Assembly (NCBI RefSeq): GCF_029814935.1
Contig: NZ_CP104582.1
Span: 4,030,001-4,094,000, forward strand
DNA length: 64,000 bases
DNA from: Pseudomonas sp. GD03919
Lineage (GTDB): Bacteria; Pseudomonadota; Gammaproteobacteria; Pseudomonadales; Pseudomonadaceae
Direction: 5' to 3'
The notes beneath the pieces were generated by a model. It was not told the origin of the DNA. It searched no databases and saw only the letters and a program-made list of their open reading frames with translations. Made by a program: the position numbers and the translations under genes. This document shows, piece by piece, positions 32,950 through 43,912 of this stretch. How positions within the stretch are numbered: position 1 is the first letter of the stretch; each line of letters begins with the position of its first letter.

Positions 32950-33468
32950 TTAACGGGGCGACAAGGCTTCCAGACGCGCAAGAATTTCCTGCACCACCAT
33001 GCGCGGCGGACGCTCGTCGGTCTCGATGATGATATCGGCAACCTCGCGGTAGAGAGGATCACGCGCGGCCATCAGATCCCTGAGCACTTGCGCCGGATTG
33101 GCCGTGCGCAACAACGGCCGATTGCGATCACGCGAGGTGCGATCAATCTGCTGCTCCACGGAGGTGTGCAAATACACGACTCGCCCTCCCGCATGCAGAG
33201 CCTGACGATTCTCTGGACGCATCACCGCCCCACCGCCCGTGGCCAGCACCAGACCATCTTGCTGCGACAGCTCGGCAATTACTGCTTGCTCCCGCTCACG
33301 AAAGCCCTGCTCACCCTCGACATCGAAGATCCAGGGAATATCAGCACCGGTACGCTGCTCGATCTCCTTGTCGGAGTCCTTGAAGGGCACGCGCAGTTCT
33401 TTGGCAAGCAAACGCCCGATGGTGCTTTTTCCAGCTCCCATCGGGCCAACGAGGATTACATTCCGCAC
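32950..33468 (-). CDS. aroK: Shikimate kinase
   Basis: A 172-residue cytosolic kinase (shikimate to shikimate 3-phosphate). The P-loop GPMGAGKST begins at residue 8; [11 protein letters not shown] and FREREQAVI hold shikimate-binding residues, and [10 protein letters not shown] is typical. The start is a GTG at 33468, five bases after the pilQ stop, without a strong ribosome site, so it is probably translated by coupling to pil[12 protein letters not shown] matches other Pseudomonas AroK starts. Confidence 0.96.
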   Translation of the reverse strand: MRNVILVGPMGAGKSTIGRLLAKELRVPFKDSDKEIEQRTGADIPWIFDVEGEQGFREREQAVIAELSQQDGLVLATGGGAVMRPENRQALHAGGRVVYLHTSVEQQIDRTSRDRNRPLLRTANPAQVLRDLMAARDPLYREVADIIIETDERPPRMVVQEILARLEALSPR

Positions 33469-33473
33469 TTAGG

Positions 33474-35627
33474 TCATCGGTTCACGGCAATGGCTTGGTT
33501 GTTCATGATGCGCGGAGTGATGAAAACCAGCAACTCGGCTTTGTTGTCACTGACGATATCACGACGGAATACACGCCCAAGGAACGGCAGATCACCGAGA
33601 AGTGGCACTTTCTCTACACCCTTAGTCTGGGTATTGGAGAATACCCCACCAATCACAATGGTCTCACCGTCGTTGACCAGTACCTTGGCATTGACTTCGT
33701 TCTTGTTGATTGGCGGCACACCATTAAGAGCCCGAGCAAAGTCAGGCGCATCCTTGGTTACTTTCACCTCCATGATGATGCGATTATCCGGGGTAATCTG
33801 CGGCGTAACCTCCAGTGAGAGCGCTGCCTCCTTGAAGGATGTACTGGTGGCACCACTAGAACTGGCCTCCTGATAGGGTACTTCCTGCCCCTTCAGGATC
33901 TTCGCAGTTTCCTTATCCGACGTCACAACCTTGGGTTGAGAAACAATCTCGCCATTGCCCGTCTTTTCCATAGCCGACAGCTGCAGGTCAAGCGTCAAAT
34001 TATCAGTAAGGAAACCGATACCGATACCCGAAGTACTACCAAGAACACCCATATCGACGAAGGGCACAGGAGCCACGCCATCCTGCAGCGTAACGCTGCC
34101 TACCGTATCGGTACCCGGCAAAAAGACCTGCCCACTATCACTATCGAAAGAGGTGGCACCATCCTTGCCGTAAACGCTCCAGTTTCCGCGACGAGTTGCC
34201 CCCCCCCAACGCACCCCCAAGGCCTTGTCATAATCCACATTAGCCTCAACAATGCGCGCCTCGATCATTACCTGACGCACAGGGATATCGAGCTGGGCGA
34301 TGATTCGCCTCAACTCATCCAGGCGATCCTGCGTCTGGTAAGCAATGATGCTGTTGGTTCGTTCATCGACCGTTACAGACCCACGAACATCTGAAGCACC
34401 GTCGGCACTGGTAACAGACTGAAACAGTTTGGCCATTTCAGCGGCCTTGGCATAATTTACCTGAATCAGTTCACGCCGCAGCGGAGCCAGCTCAGCAATT
34501 TGCTTTTGCGATTCCAATTCCTGGCGCTCACGCGCTGCGATTTCATCAGCCGGGGCAACAAGCAAGACGTTACCAACTTGACGCTTATCCAAGCCCTTGG
34601 TCTTCAAAACCAAATCCAACGCCTGATCCCATGGCACATTCTGCAGACGTAAAGTGATATTACCCGCAACAGTGTCACTTGCCACCAGATTCAAGTCAGT
34701 GAAGTCAGCGATCAACTGCAAGACCGAGCGCACGTCGATATCCTGGAAGTTAAGCGACAGTTTCTCCCCGGTATAAGCAAATCGCTCAGCTTTACGCTGT
34801 TCGGCGTCCTCCTGGGAAAGAGGCTTAACACTCAAGGTCAGCGTGTTGTCAGTCTGGTAAGCCAGGTAATCGTATAAACCAACTGGTTCGATCACGATAC
34901 TGGTTTTGTCTGCGCTACCCGTGGCACTAACGAACTGCACCGGAGTCGCAAAGTCCTTGACATCAAGACGAACTCTCAGAAATTCAGGCAATTCCGTCTT
35001 CACAAAATCAAGACGAATCTTACCACTCTCCTCTTGGATGTCAGGCGCAACTGACTTATCAGAAAGCGTGATAATGACATTGCCTTCACCCTGTTCACCA
35101 CGCTGAAAATCAATATTGTTGATTGCCTTGGGCTGCGGACCGTAGACTTTCTTGGCAGGCACTGTATTGGTTACAGCAGATACTGCAGCAGGACGCGATG
35201 TTAAAGAGGAAGTGTCACCGACCAGAACGAACAGATCGTTACCTTCGACACGCGTGCTGTAAGGCGCGAGCTTGGTCAGATTGACAATAAGCCGGGTACG
35301 GTCCTTGGCTTCGACGATGGTCACACTGCGCGCATTTCCGACGCCCAGCTCTCTGTTCTTGGAGCCCAGTTTGTTCGACACACCCGGAAGGTCCAGAGCA
35401 ATACGCGCAGGCTGCTCGATGGTATAGCCGCGAGGAGCCGTTACCGGCTCATCGAAGGACAGTTTCAACTCAACCCTATCACCGGGCAAACTGGCAACAT
35501 CCAGACCCTGTAAGTTAGCCGCCAAGACTGCGGGTGACAGCAGCGCAGCCATCAGGGCGACGCTAAGACGCGAAAGAGAGCCATTCATTTTCGTATCCCG
35601 TTTGGCAGACAGATTATTAATATTCAT
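33474..35627 (-). CDS. pilQ: Type IV pilus secretin PilQ
   Basis: Outer-membrane secretin through which the type IV pilus is extruded. It has a signal peptide (MAALLSPAVLA), two AMIN domains that bind peptidoglycan (about residues 40-270), an STN/N-domain region (NFQDIDVRSVLQLIADFTDLNLV) and the C-terminal secretin domain with VPLLGDLPFLGRVFR. Two starts are possible: ATG at 35627 (717 residues, GGTGA upstream) or ATG at 35588 (704 residues, MNGSLSRLSVALM), which resembles the P. aeruginosa start and gives a cleaner signal peptide. Fifth of pilMNOPQ. Confidence 0.95.
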   Translation of the reverse strand: MNINNLSAKRDTKMNGSLSRLSVALMAALLSPAVLAANLQGLDVASLPGDRVELKLSFDEPVTAPRGYTIEQPARIALDLPGVSNKLGSKNRELGVGNARSVTIVEAKDRTRLIVNLTKLAPYSTRVEGNDLFVLVGDTSSLTSRPAAVSAVTNTVPAKKVYGPQPKAINNIDFQRGEQGEGNVIITLSDKSVAPDIQEESGKIRLDFVKTELPEFLRVRLDVKDFATPVQFVSATGSADKTSIVIEPVGLYDYLAYQTDNTLTLSVKPLSQEDAEQRKAERFAYTGEKLSLNFQDIDVRSVLQLIADFTDLNLVASDTVAGNITLRLQNVPWDQALDLVLKTKGLDKRQVGNVLLVAPADEIAARERQELESQKQIAELAPLRRELIQVNYAKAAEMAKLFQSVTSADGASDVRGSVTVDERTNSIIAYQTQDRLDELRRIIAQLDIPVRQVMIEARIVEANVDYDKALGVRWGGATRRGNWSVYGKDGATSFDSDSGQVFLPGTDTVGSVTLQDGVAPVPFVDMGVLGSTSGIGIGFLTDNLTLDLQLSAMEKTGNGEIVSQPKVVTSDKETAKILKGQEVPYQEASSSGATSTSFKEAALSLEVTPQITPDNRIIMEVKVTKDAPDFARALNGVPPINKNEVNAKVLVNDGETIVIGGVFSNTQTKGVEKVPLLGDLPFLGRVFRRDIVSDNKAELLVFITPRIMNNQAIAVNR

Positions 35628-35643
35628 TTTTTCACCTACCCCG

Positions 35644-36168
35644 TCAGGAGCGCTCCTTCAAGGAAAGGCTGCGTGGTCGCTCAAGCCAGCCACCCTCGCC
35701 ATCTGGAACAATTTCCATGACGTCAATCTTGGACTCATCAATCGCGAGAATCTTGCCGTGGTTACGCCCAAGATAATCACCCACCTTTACCCGATGAACG
35801 CCACCAGCACCATTAACTAGAGCATACAGCTCTCGCTCATTCCTAAGCGTGCCAACCATTTCGAAAGTTTCAATATTGAATCCTTCGAGGAACTGCTTGA
35901 CTCGTGTTTCGTCCGGCTTGATTTCTGCCGATCCTTTCTGGCGCGTCACAACATCAATCTTGACTGGCGGCTGAAACGGACTACGTAGCGATGATGCGCG
36001 ATAAGTAAAGCTTTCATAAGGCTTGAATGTCGGCAGTGGCTCAATGGAGCCCTTGGGCCTGGCGCGCACTTCATCCATATAAGCACGCAAATCCGAAAAA
36101 TCGCCACCCGCCCCGCACCCCGCCAACAGGGAAAACCCGACAACCAGCATCAAACTCGAGATTCTCAT
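35644..36168 (-). CDS. pilP: Type IV pilus assembly lipoprotein PilP
   Basis: A 174-residue inner-membrane lipoprotein that links the PilMNO platform to the PilQ secretin. The lipobox LLAGC places the lipidated Cys at residue 18. The C-terminal beta domain (MVGTLRNERELYALVNGAGGVHRVKVGDYLG) is typical. Its ATG overlaps the pilO stop by one base, so translation is coupled. Confidence 0.95.
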   Translation of the reverse strand: MRISSLMLVVGFSLLAGCGAGGDFSDLRAYMDEVRARPKGSIEPLPTFKPYESFTYRASSLRSPFQPPVKIDVVTRQKGSAEIKPDETRVKQFLEGFNIETFEMVGTLRNERELYALVNGAGGVHRVKVGDYLGRNHGKILAIDESKIDVMEIVPDGEGGWLERPRSLSLKERS

Positions 36169-36788
36169 TATTGAGCCCCCTTATCATTGTAACGATAAGT
36201 TTTGGCCATAATTTGCATACTCAAGCGACTGGAACCACCTGCAGCAGATGGTGCCAATTGAAAGTCGTGTAACGTTACGATACGCGGCAAACTGGCAACA
36301 CCACTGACAAATGTGGCCAGGTCGTGATAACCGCCCGTCACCTTGATCTGTATCGGCAATTCGATATAGAACTGCTGAGCAACTTCGGGCTGCAATTTGA
36401 TCTCTTCAAACTCCAACCCACTCCCCAATCCGGTACGCGTGATGTCTTCCAGCAAACCTGGCACTTCAGTATCGCTCGGCAACTGGCGCAACAGCGCACC
36501 GAACGAAACCTCCATTTCCTTCATCTGCTCCTTGTAAGCCTCCAGATTGGCAGCCTGAAAGGCCTTACTGGAAAACTGCTCCTTGAGCGTCAACTCTTCC
36601 TGCTGGCGCTGCTCTAATAAAGACTGCAGATCCTTGAGATGAAAATTATAACCAAGCACAAGAACCAGTATAAAAAGCAGCAGCCCTGCAATAAACCTTA
36701 CCGCCGCCGGCCAGGATCCGATGTTATTTAAGTCAAGGTTGTTGATATCTATGCTACGCAGGCCTTCGATAGAGTCCTTGATACTCAT
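36168..36788 (-). CDS. pilO: Type IV pilus inner-membrane protein PilO
   Basis: A 206-residue bitopic protein. A single membrane helix near residues 30-50 (FIAGLLLFILVLVLGYNF) is followed by a coiled coil and a ferredoxin-like periplasmic domain that pairs with PilN and binds PilP. MSIKDSIEGLRSIDINNLDLN is the cytoplasmic end. It overlaps pilN by four bases (ATGA type). Confidence 0.95.
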   Translation of the reverse strand: MSIKDSIEGLRSIDINNLDLNNIGSWPAAVRFIAGLLLFILVLVLGYNFHLKDLQSLLEQRQQEELTLKEQFSSKAFQAANLEAYKEQMKEMEVSFGALLRQLPSDTEVPGLLEDITRTGLGSGLEFEEIKLQPEVAQQFYIELPIQIKVTGGYHDLATFVSGVASLPRIVTLHDFQLAPSAAGGSSRLSMQIMAKTYRYNDKGAQ

Positions 36789-37356
36789 TGCACGGCCTCC
36801 GATTTTTCCGGCTCAGGCTGAGTCTGCTGAACAGTCAACTGAAATACATTTGCCTGATCAAGGGCGCCTGCCGTAACCGACTTGACCTCCGTGAGGCTAG
36901 GAGCCATCAGCCAGTCCGACGCCTCCAGATTACGCATCAGATTGGATACACGGTTATTCGACTCGGCAGCACCGACAATAGAGATATTCTTGCCTTCCAT
37001 CTTGACAGCAGTGAAATACACCCCATCAGGCAGCGTCCTTACCAACTGGTCAAATATACGCCCAATGATCGGTCGGTTACCCTGCAGATCCTGAATGATC
37101 TTCATCCGCTCCAAAAGCTGCTGCCTGCGCGTACGCAATTCGCTGATTTCCTTGATGCGAGCGTCAAGGACAGCTATTTCCTTCTTGATGAAGTCATTTC
37201 GTGCATTCTGATTATCGATAGCAGCGCTAAGTATTTGATCAGCGAGAAACACCAAGCCAGCCGCCACAACGAGCACACCGACCAGCGCAACCAGAAACCG
37301 CTGCTTGCGCTCTTCACGCAGCTGCTCACGCCAGGGAAGTAGGTTAATCCGCGCCA

Positions 37357-37357
<1 letters not shown>
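36785..37357 (-). CDS. pilN: Type IV pilus inner-membrane protein PilN
   Basis: A 190-residue bitopic protein. The conserved cytoplasmic INLLPWRE motif (residues 4-11) binds PilM. A membrane helix lies near 22-45, then a coiled coil and a periplasmic domain that dimerises with PilO. The start overlaps the pilM stop by one base. Confidence 0.95.
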
Positions 37358-38448
<1,091 letters not shown>

Positions 38449-38527
38449 TTACGGACTATTTATGTTTTTCCACATTAAATATCAGTCTTGACAGAAGCGC
38501 AAATGGCTCCACGGGAAAAAAACCGCT

Positions 38528-38533
38528 TATAAT
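38528..38533 (+). promoter_or_regulatory. Candidate -10 element for ponA
   Basis: TATAAT, a perfect -10 hexamer, lies 70 bases before the ponA start. No good -35 sits at 16-18 bases; a TTGACA at 38488-38493 is too far (34 bases) to pair with it and may belong to another promoter. Confidence 0.4.
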
Positions 38534-38602
38534 GTGAACAGCTTTTCCCTTTTCGCCTCGACTCCGGCTTAACTCATTCTTTTATTTGGAATTCCGAACA
38601 TT

Positions 38603-41014
38603 TTGATACGCCTGCTAAAGTTCATCTGGTGGTCTAGCGTTGCCGTTTTTTGTGGGCTATTGCTCAGTTTCAGCGGTGCGTTTCTTTATCTTAGCCCGAC
38701 CCTGCCGTCCGTCGAGTCGCTGCGCCAGGTTCAGCTGCAGATCCCCCTGCGCATCTATAGCAGCGATGCCAAGCTGATTGCCGAGTTCGGCGAGATGCGT
38801 CGCTCGCCGATTCGCTTCGACGAGATCCCCAAGGAATTCATCAGCGCCCTGCTGGCCGCCGAGGACGATAACTTCGCCAACCATTATGGCGTCGATGTGA
38901 CCAGCCTGATGCGCGCTGCCACGCAATTATTGAAAAGCGGTCAGATTCAGAGTGGTGGCAGCACCATCACCATGCAGGTAGCGAAGAATTTCTTCCTGAC
39001 CAGCGAGCGCAGCTTTTCGCGCAAGGCCACCGAGATCCTCCTGGCCCTGCAGATCGAGCGAGAGCTGAGCAAGGATGAAATCCTCGAGCTCTACGTCAAC
39101 AAGATCTATCTCGGCCACCGCGCCTATGGCATCGAAGCGGCCGCACAGGTCTATTACGGCAAATCGATTCGTGACCTGAACCTGGCCCAGATGGCCATGA
39201 TCGCTGGCTTGCCGAAAGCGCCGTCGCGTTACAACCCACTGGTCAACCCGACACGCGCCAAGGAACGCCGCGACTGGATTCTCGGCCGCCTCTATCGCCT
39301 TGGCCGCATCGACCAGGGCAGCTATGAACAAGCGCTGGCAGAAGAAGTCGACGCCCGCTACCACGTGCCAACGCCTGAACTGAGTGCACCTTATATAGCC
39401 GAGATGGCGCGCGCAGAAATGGTTGGTCGTTATGGCAGCGAGGCTTATACGGAAGGCTTCAACGTCACCACCACCGTGCCGAGTCATTTGCAGGAAGCAG
39501 CCAACACCGCACTCCGTGACGGCCTGATCAGCTACGACCAACGCCATGGATATCGCGGCCCCGAGAGCCGCCTGCCCGGAATGACGCGCGAGACCTGGCT
39601 TGCCGAACTGGGCAAGTTCCGCAGCATTGGCGGCCTGGAGCCAGCCGTGGTCAGCCAGGTCGAGAAAAGCGGCATTCTGGTACTGACCCGCAACGGCGAA
39701 GAACAGGCCGTCTCCTGGGACAGCATGAAATGGGCTCGCCCCTATCTCAATACCAACAGCATGGGCCCGCGCCCGCAGCAACCTGCAGATGTCGTGCAGC
39801 CGGGCGATATCGTGCGCGTGCAGCGCCAGGCCGATGGCAGCCTGCGCTTTACCCAGGTGCCGGCGGCGCAGAGTGCGCTGGTTTCTCTCGACCCCTACAG
39901 CGGTGCCATTCAGGCACTGGTTGGCGGTTTCTCTTTCGATCAGAGCAACTACAACCGCGCCGTGCAGGCCAAGCGCCAGCCGGGCTCGAGCTTCAAACCC
40001 TTCATCTATAGCGCGGCTCTCGATAGCGGCTACACCGCAGCGACGCTGGTCAACGACGCACCGATCATCCTCTCCGACGACTACCTGTCGCAGAAATGGC
40101 GGCCGAAAAATGACAACAACACCTTCCTCGGCCCGATTCGTATGCGTGAAGCACTGTACAAGTCACGCAACCTGGTGTCCATCCGCCTGCTGCAGGATAT
40201 GGGCATCGACCGCAGCCTGCGCTACATCGAACGCTTCGGCTTCGCCCCACAGGACCTGCCACGCAACCTGTCGCTGGCACTGGGCACCGCCAGCCTGACC
40301 CCCATGGAAATCGCCGAGGGCTGGGCCACGTTTGCCAACGGCGGCTACAAGATCGAGCCATACCTGATCGAACGCATCGAAGACCGCAACGGCAAGCTGC
40401 TGTTCCGCGCCAACCCGGCGCGCGTCCCCGGCAACGAGCCGAGCGAAGAGAATGCCAACCTGACGGTGAACGCGACCGCTGATCTGCCCCCGGAAGAACC
40501 CAAGGTCGCTGAGCAGATCATCGACGAACGTACCGCCTACATCATGACCAGCATGCTGCAGGACGTGATCAAGCGTGGCACTGGCCGCCGCGCCCTGGCC
40601 CTGGGGCGTAGCGACTTGGCAGGCAAGACTGGCACCACCAACGAATCCAAGGACAGCTGGTTCTCCGGCTATAACGCCGATTACGTGACCACGGTCTGGG
40701 CCGGCTTCGACCAACCGGAAAGCCTGGGTCGCCACGAATACGGCGGCACCGTCGCGCTGCCGATCTGGATGAACTACATGGGCGTCGTACTCAAGGATCG
40801 CCCCAACCATCTGCCCAAGGAACCCAAGGGGCTGGTGACGCTGCGTGTCGATCCAGTCAGCGGTCGCGCCGCGGCACCCGGCACACCGGACGCCTATTTC
40901 GAACTGTTCAAGAGCGAAGATTCACCCCCTCCGATGAGCGAGTTCGAACCCGGCATGGGTGTTCCTGGCAGCCCGCTACCGGCCGACGAAATGGCGCCGA
41001 TCGACTTGTTCTAG
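38603..41014 (+). CDS. ponA: Penicillin-binding protein 1A (bifunctional class A PBP)
   Basis: An 803-residue peptidoglycan synthase. An N-terminal membrane helix (VAVFCGLLLSFSGAFLYL) precedes the transglycosylase domain, whose catalytic Glu is Glu87 in AAEDDNFANHYGVD. An OB-like insert follows. The transpeptidase domain has the nucleophile Ser462 in GSSFKPF, and KTGTTNESKDSWF as the KTG motif. The start is a TTG; MIRLLKFIWW matches other Pseudomonas PBP1A starts, and a GGA at 38588-38590 is the only, distant ribosome signal. It is divergent from pilM, the standard Pseudomonas arrangement. Confidence 0.95.
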   Translation: MIRLLKFIWWSSVAVFCGLLLSFSGAFLYLSPTLPSVESLRQVQLQIPLRIYSSDAKLIAEFGEMRRSPIRFDEIPKEFISALLAAEDDNFANHYGVDVTSLMRAATQLLKSGQIQSGGSTITMQVAKNFFLTSERSFSRKATEILLALQIERELSKDEILELYVNKIYLGHRAYGIEAAAQVYYGKSIRDLNLAQMAMIAGLPKAPSRYNPLVNPTRAKERRDWILGRLYRLGRIDQGSYEQALAEEVDARYHVPTPELSAPYIAEMARAEMVGRYGSEAYTEGFNVTTTVPSHLQEAANTALRDGLISYDQRHGYRGPESRLPGMTRETWLAELGKFRSIGGLEPAVVSQVEKSGILVLTRNGEEQAVSWDSMKWARPYLNTNSMGPRPQQPADVVQPGDIVRVQRQADGSLRFTQVPAAQSALVSLDPYSGAIQALVGGFSFDQSNYNRAVQAKRQPGSSFKPFIYSAALDSGYTAATLVNDAPIILSDDYLSQKWRPKNDNNTFLGPIRMREALYKSRNLVSIRLLQDMGIDRSLRYIERFGFAPQDLPRNLSLALGTASLTPMEIAEGWATFANGGYKIEPYLIERIEDRNGKLLFRANPARVPGNEPSEENANLTVNATADLPPEEPKVAEQIIDERTAYIMTSMLQDVIKRGTGRRALALGRSDLAGKTGTTNESKDSWFSGYNADYVTTVWAGFDQPESLGRHEYGGTVALPIWMNYMGVVLKDRPNHLPKEPKGLVTLRVDPVSGRAAAPGTPDAYFELFKSEDSPPPMSEFEPGMGVPGSPLPADEMAPIDLF

Positions 41015-41062
41015 GATAAGGCTCAGGCGACAGCAAGCGTAGCCTTGAGCCGAATCATCGAC

Positions 41063-41094
41063 AATAAAAAACCCGCCGAAGCGGGTTTTTTATT
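41063..41094. terminator. Bidirectional terminator between ponA and maeB
   Basis: AATAAAAAACCCGC (41063-41076) and GCGGGTTTTTTATT (41081-41094) form a perfect 14-bp stem with a CGAA loop. T runs occur on both strands. It serves the convergent ponA and maeB genes. Confidence 0.92.
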
Positions 41095-41104
41095 GCTCGG
41101 CTGA

Positions 41105-42373
41105 TCAGCCGTTGAACACTTCATCCACCGATTTCAGCGGATAGTGCTTCGGATACGGCAGGGTCGCCACACCGGATTCGATAGCGGCCTTGGCCACGGC
41201 GTCGCAGACCATGGTGATCAGGCGCTGATCCATCGGTTTCGGAATGATGTACTCGCGACCGAACTCCAGCTTGATGCCGCCGTACGCGTCGCAGACATCC
41301 TGCGGCACCGGCAGCTTGGCCAGATCACGCAGGGCCAGGGCAGCGGCGATCTTCATTTCTTCGTTGATGCGGGTCGCCCGCACGTCCAGCGCGCCACGGA
41401 AGATGAAGGGGAAGCCGAGTACGTTGTTGACCTGGTTCGGGTAGTCGGAACGACCGGTGGCCATGATCACGTCATTGCGCGTCTTGTGCGCCAGCTCTGG
41501 GCTGATTTCAGGATCCGGGTTGGAGCAGGCGAAGACGATCGGGTTGGCCGCCATGCGCTTGAGGTCTTCCGGGCTCAGCAGATTGGCACCGGACAGGCCG
41601 ACAAAGACGTCCGCGCCATCGAGCGCATCAGACAGGGTCCGACGATCTGTCTCGGAAGCGAAAACGGCCTTGTACTGGTTCAGGTCATCGCGACCGGCAT
41701 GAATCACGCCCTTGCGGTCGACCATGAAGATGTTCTCGACCTTGGCACCCATGCTCACCAGCAGCTTCATGCAGGAGATGGCAGCCGCACCGGCGCCCAG
41801 GCAGACGATCTTCGCTTCTTCGAGCGTTTTGCCTGCGATTTCCAGGGCGTTGAGCATGCCGGCAGCGGTCACGATCGCAGTACCGTGTTGGTCATCGTGG
41901 AATACCGGAATGTCACACTGCTCGATCAGCGCACGCTCGATCTCGAAGCACTCGGGCGCCTTGATATCTTCCAGGTTGATGCCGCCGAAGGTGATGGAGA
42001 TACGCTTGACGGTGTCGATGAAGGCCTGCGGGCTCTCGGCATCCACTTCGATATCGAACACGTCGACACCGGCGAAGCGCTTGAACAGTACGCCTTTACC
42101 TTCCATGACTGGCTTGGAAGCCAGCGGGCCAAGGTCACCCAGACCGAGAATGGCAGTACCGTCGGAAATTACGGCGACCAGGTTGCCTTTACCGGTGTAA
42201 CGGTAGGCCAGCTCAGGGTCACGGGCGATTTCGCGCACTGGCTCGGCGACACCCGGGCTGTAGGCCAGCGACAGGTCGCGGGCAGTGGCAGTGGCTTTGG
42301 TCAACTCGACACTCAGCTTACCGGGACGGGGCTGGGCATGATATTCGAGAGCGGCAGTTTTTAGATCTGACAT
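41105..42373 (-). CDS. maeB: Malic enzyme (malate dehydrogenase, oxaloacetate-decarboxylating), short form
   Basis: A 422-residue cytosolic enzyme converting malate to pyruvate and CO2 with reduction of NAD(P)+. YSPGVAEPVREIA, VISDGTAILGLGDLGPLASKPVMEGK, the VFHDDQHGTAIV metal region and the Rossmann GAGAAAISC are all present. It lacks the phosphotransacetylase-like C-terminal domain of E. coli MaeB, as usual for Pseudomonas. The ATG at 42373 (MSDLKTAALEYH) is used instead of an upstream in-frame start at 42439. Confidence 0.92.
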   Translation of the reverse strand: MSDLKTAALEYHAQPRPGKLSVELTKATATARDLSLAYSPGVAEPVREIARDPELAYRYTGKGNLVAVISDGTAILGLGDLGPLASKPVMEGKGVLFKRFAGVDVFDIEVDAESPQAFIDTVKRISITFGGINLEDIKAPECFEIERALIEQCDIPVFHDDQHGTAIVTAAGMLNALEIAGKTLEEAKIVCLGAGAAAISCMKLLVSMGAKVENIFMVDRKGVIHAGRDDLNQYKAVFASETDRRTLSDALDGADVFVGLSGANLLSPEDLKRMAANPIVFACSNPDPEISPELAHKTRNDVIMATGRSDYPNQVNNVLGFPFIFRGALDVRATRINEEMKIAAALALRDLAKLPVPQDVCDAYGGIKLEFGREYIIPKPMDQRLITMVCDAVAKAAIESGVATLPYPKHYPLKSVDEVFNG

Positions 42374-42475
42374 AGTGGCATTTCCGCTTTTTTTGGCTGT
42401 TGAACGGGCAGCGGCCGAGCATACGCAAGTTGTATACACCTGCCAAGACCGTTCGGTCGCGATTGAAGCGCCGTG

Positions 42476-43912
42476 CTAACGCAGCGTTTTCAACCACTGC
42501 CCCGGACGCGGCTCGCCACGCGGATATAGCCCATTGAGCAGCCTCAACTGCGCCTCGCTATCGGCCGCCAGCGGCGCGCCACTGGCCAGACCAGTCATGC
42601 CCTGCCCCGCCTTGACCCGCACCAGATGCAAACGCACCGGCTCGGCCAACTGGCGCTCGGCCGCCTTCAGCGGCCGGTAACTGCGGATAACCTCGAGAAA
42701 ACGCTGATCCTCGGTTTCCAGCGAGGCACGCCCTTTCACTGCCGCCACGAACAGGTAAGCGTTGTCGCCGCGATAGATCACCGCCACGCGACGCGCCGAC
42801 TGCCCCTGCAACACCGCCGTATAGCCCTGTAACGCACCTAAGCGCAGCTCCTCGCCAGCCACCAGACGCTGGTTGCCGACGCGCTGGCTCAGATATTCGG
42901 CAGGCGACAGGCGCTTGTCCGCTACCTCCAGGGTCATGGCGATAAAGGCTTGCTCATCGGGGCTATGGCCGATCAGTACATCCGGGCGATTGACCAGTTG
43001 CCAGCCTTGCGGGTAGCTCAGGGTGAAGTCCAGCTCGCCGTGGTAGAAATGGCGCCCACGACGAATGCCGCTGGCCGCCGAATCGCCGAACACCAAACCA
43101 TTGAGCATCTGCAGGAAACGCTCGCGCCCCACTTCCTGATTGCCGCCGGCCAAGGCACGCGCCGGGCCGATCACTTCCTGCAGGCGTCTATCGTTGTCCG
43201 GGTGGGTGTCGAACAGGCCGTGATAGCCGCCTGCTGCCGGCGCCTCTCCGCGCCTGGCAGCCTGCTCGCGAGCGAAGTCTTCCTGACTCTTGAGCACCTT
43301 GACCACTTCGATCATCGCCTGCGGGTCATAGCCACTGCGCGCCAGATATTGCGCGCCCAGGCCATCAGCCTCCAGCTCCATGTCGCGCCCATAGCCGCGT
43401 ACGAAGGCATTGCCCATCACATTGGCCAGATCGCCCACTGCGCCGACGCCGGTACCGATGGCCGCAGCCTGGCCGAGCAGCCCCCAGGCCGTGGACTGAC
43501 TTTGCTGACGTACGCTGTGACGCGCCGTCACGTGCCCCACTTCATGCCCCAGCACGGCAGCCAACTCCGCCTCGGAGTTGAGATAGGCCAGCAGCCCGCG
43601 ATGGATATAGATGTAGCCGCCCGGTAATGCAAAGGCATTGACGTCCGGACTGTCGACCAGGGTGAAGACGTACTTGAGCTGACTGCGATGGCTGCTGCGT
43701 GCCACCCGCTCGCCGACGCGCTGGATATAGGCCTGCAACTTGGCGTCCTCATAGCGCGGATACTGCTTGAGGATTTCCTGGTTGTAGCGCGCGCCGAGTT
43801 CCAGTTCCTGACGCTCGCTCATCATCACGAAATCGCTACGGCCGGTCGCGGGATTGACCGCACACCCGGCCAACCAACTGCAGAGCAGACACAGCGTCAA
43901 CGCACGCATCAT
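42476..43912 (-). CDS. M48-family zinc metalloprotease lipoprotein (BepA-like)
   Basis: A 478-residue envelope protease. The lipobox LAGC lipidates Cys17. The zinc motif HEVGH is at residues 123-127, with a third ligand likely in MELEADGLGAQYL further on. DVNAFALPGGYIYIHRGLL precedes the active site as in BepA/YfgC. The C-terminal half has no TPR pattern that I can see, unlike BepA, and ends with a short domain holding LNGLYPRGEPRPGQWLK. Its start overlaps the nuclease gene stop by four bases. Outer-membrane protein quality control is the family role; substrate unknown. Confidence 0.88.
   Translation of the reverse strand: MMRALTLCLLCSWLAGCAVNPATGRSDFVMMSERQELELGARYNQEILKQYPRYEDAKLQAYIQRVGERVARSSHRSQLKYVFTLVDSPDVNAFALPGGYIYIHRGLLAYLNSEAELAAVLGHEVGHVTARHSVRQQSQSTAWGLLGQAAAIGTGVGAVGDLANVMGNAFVRGYGRDMELEADGLGAQYLARSGYDPQAMIEVVKVLKSQEDFAREQAARRGEAPAAGGYHGLFDTHPDNDRRLQEVIGPARALAGGNQEVGRERFLQMLNGLVFGDSAASGIRRGRHFYHGELDFTLSYPQGWQLVNRPDVLIGHSPDEQAFIAMTLEVADKRLSPAEYLSQRVGNQRLVAGEELRLGALQGYTAVLQGQSARRVAVIYRGDNAYLFVAAVKGRASLETEDQRFLEVIRSYRPLKAAERQLAEPVRLHLVRVKAGQGMTGLASGAPLAADSEAQLRLLNGLYPRGEPRPGQWLKTLR

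Noticed and set aside
38488..38533. TTGACA and TATAAT as one ponA promoter
   Set aside because: The hexamers are 34 bases apart, about twice the workable spacing, so they cannot form one sigma-70 promoter.
42431..42438. TGTATACA palindrome upstream of maeB as a GntR operator
   Set aside because: Only eight bases, flanks do not continue the dyad and no GntR gene is nearby; chance is likely.
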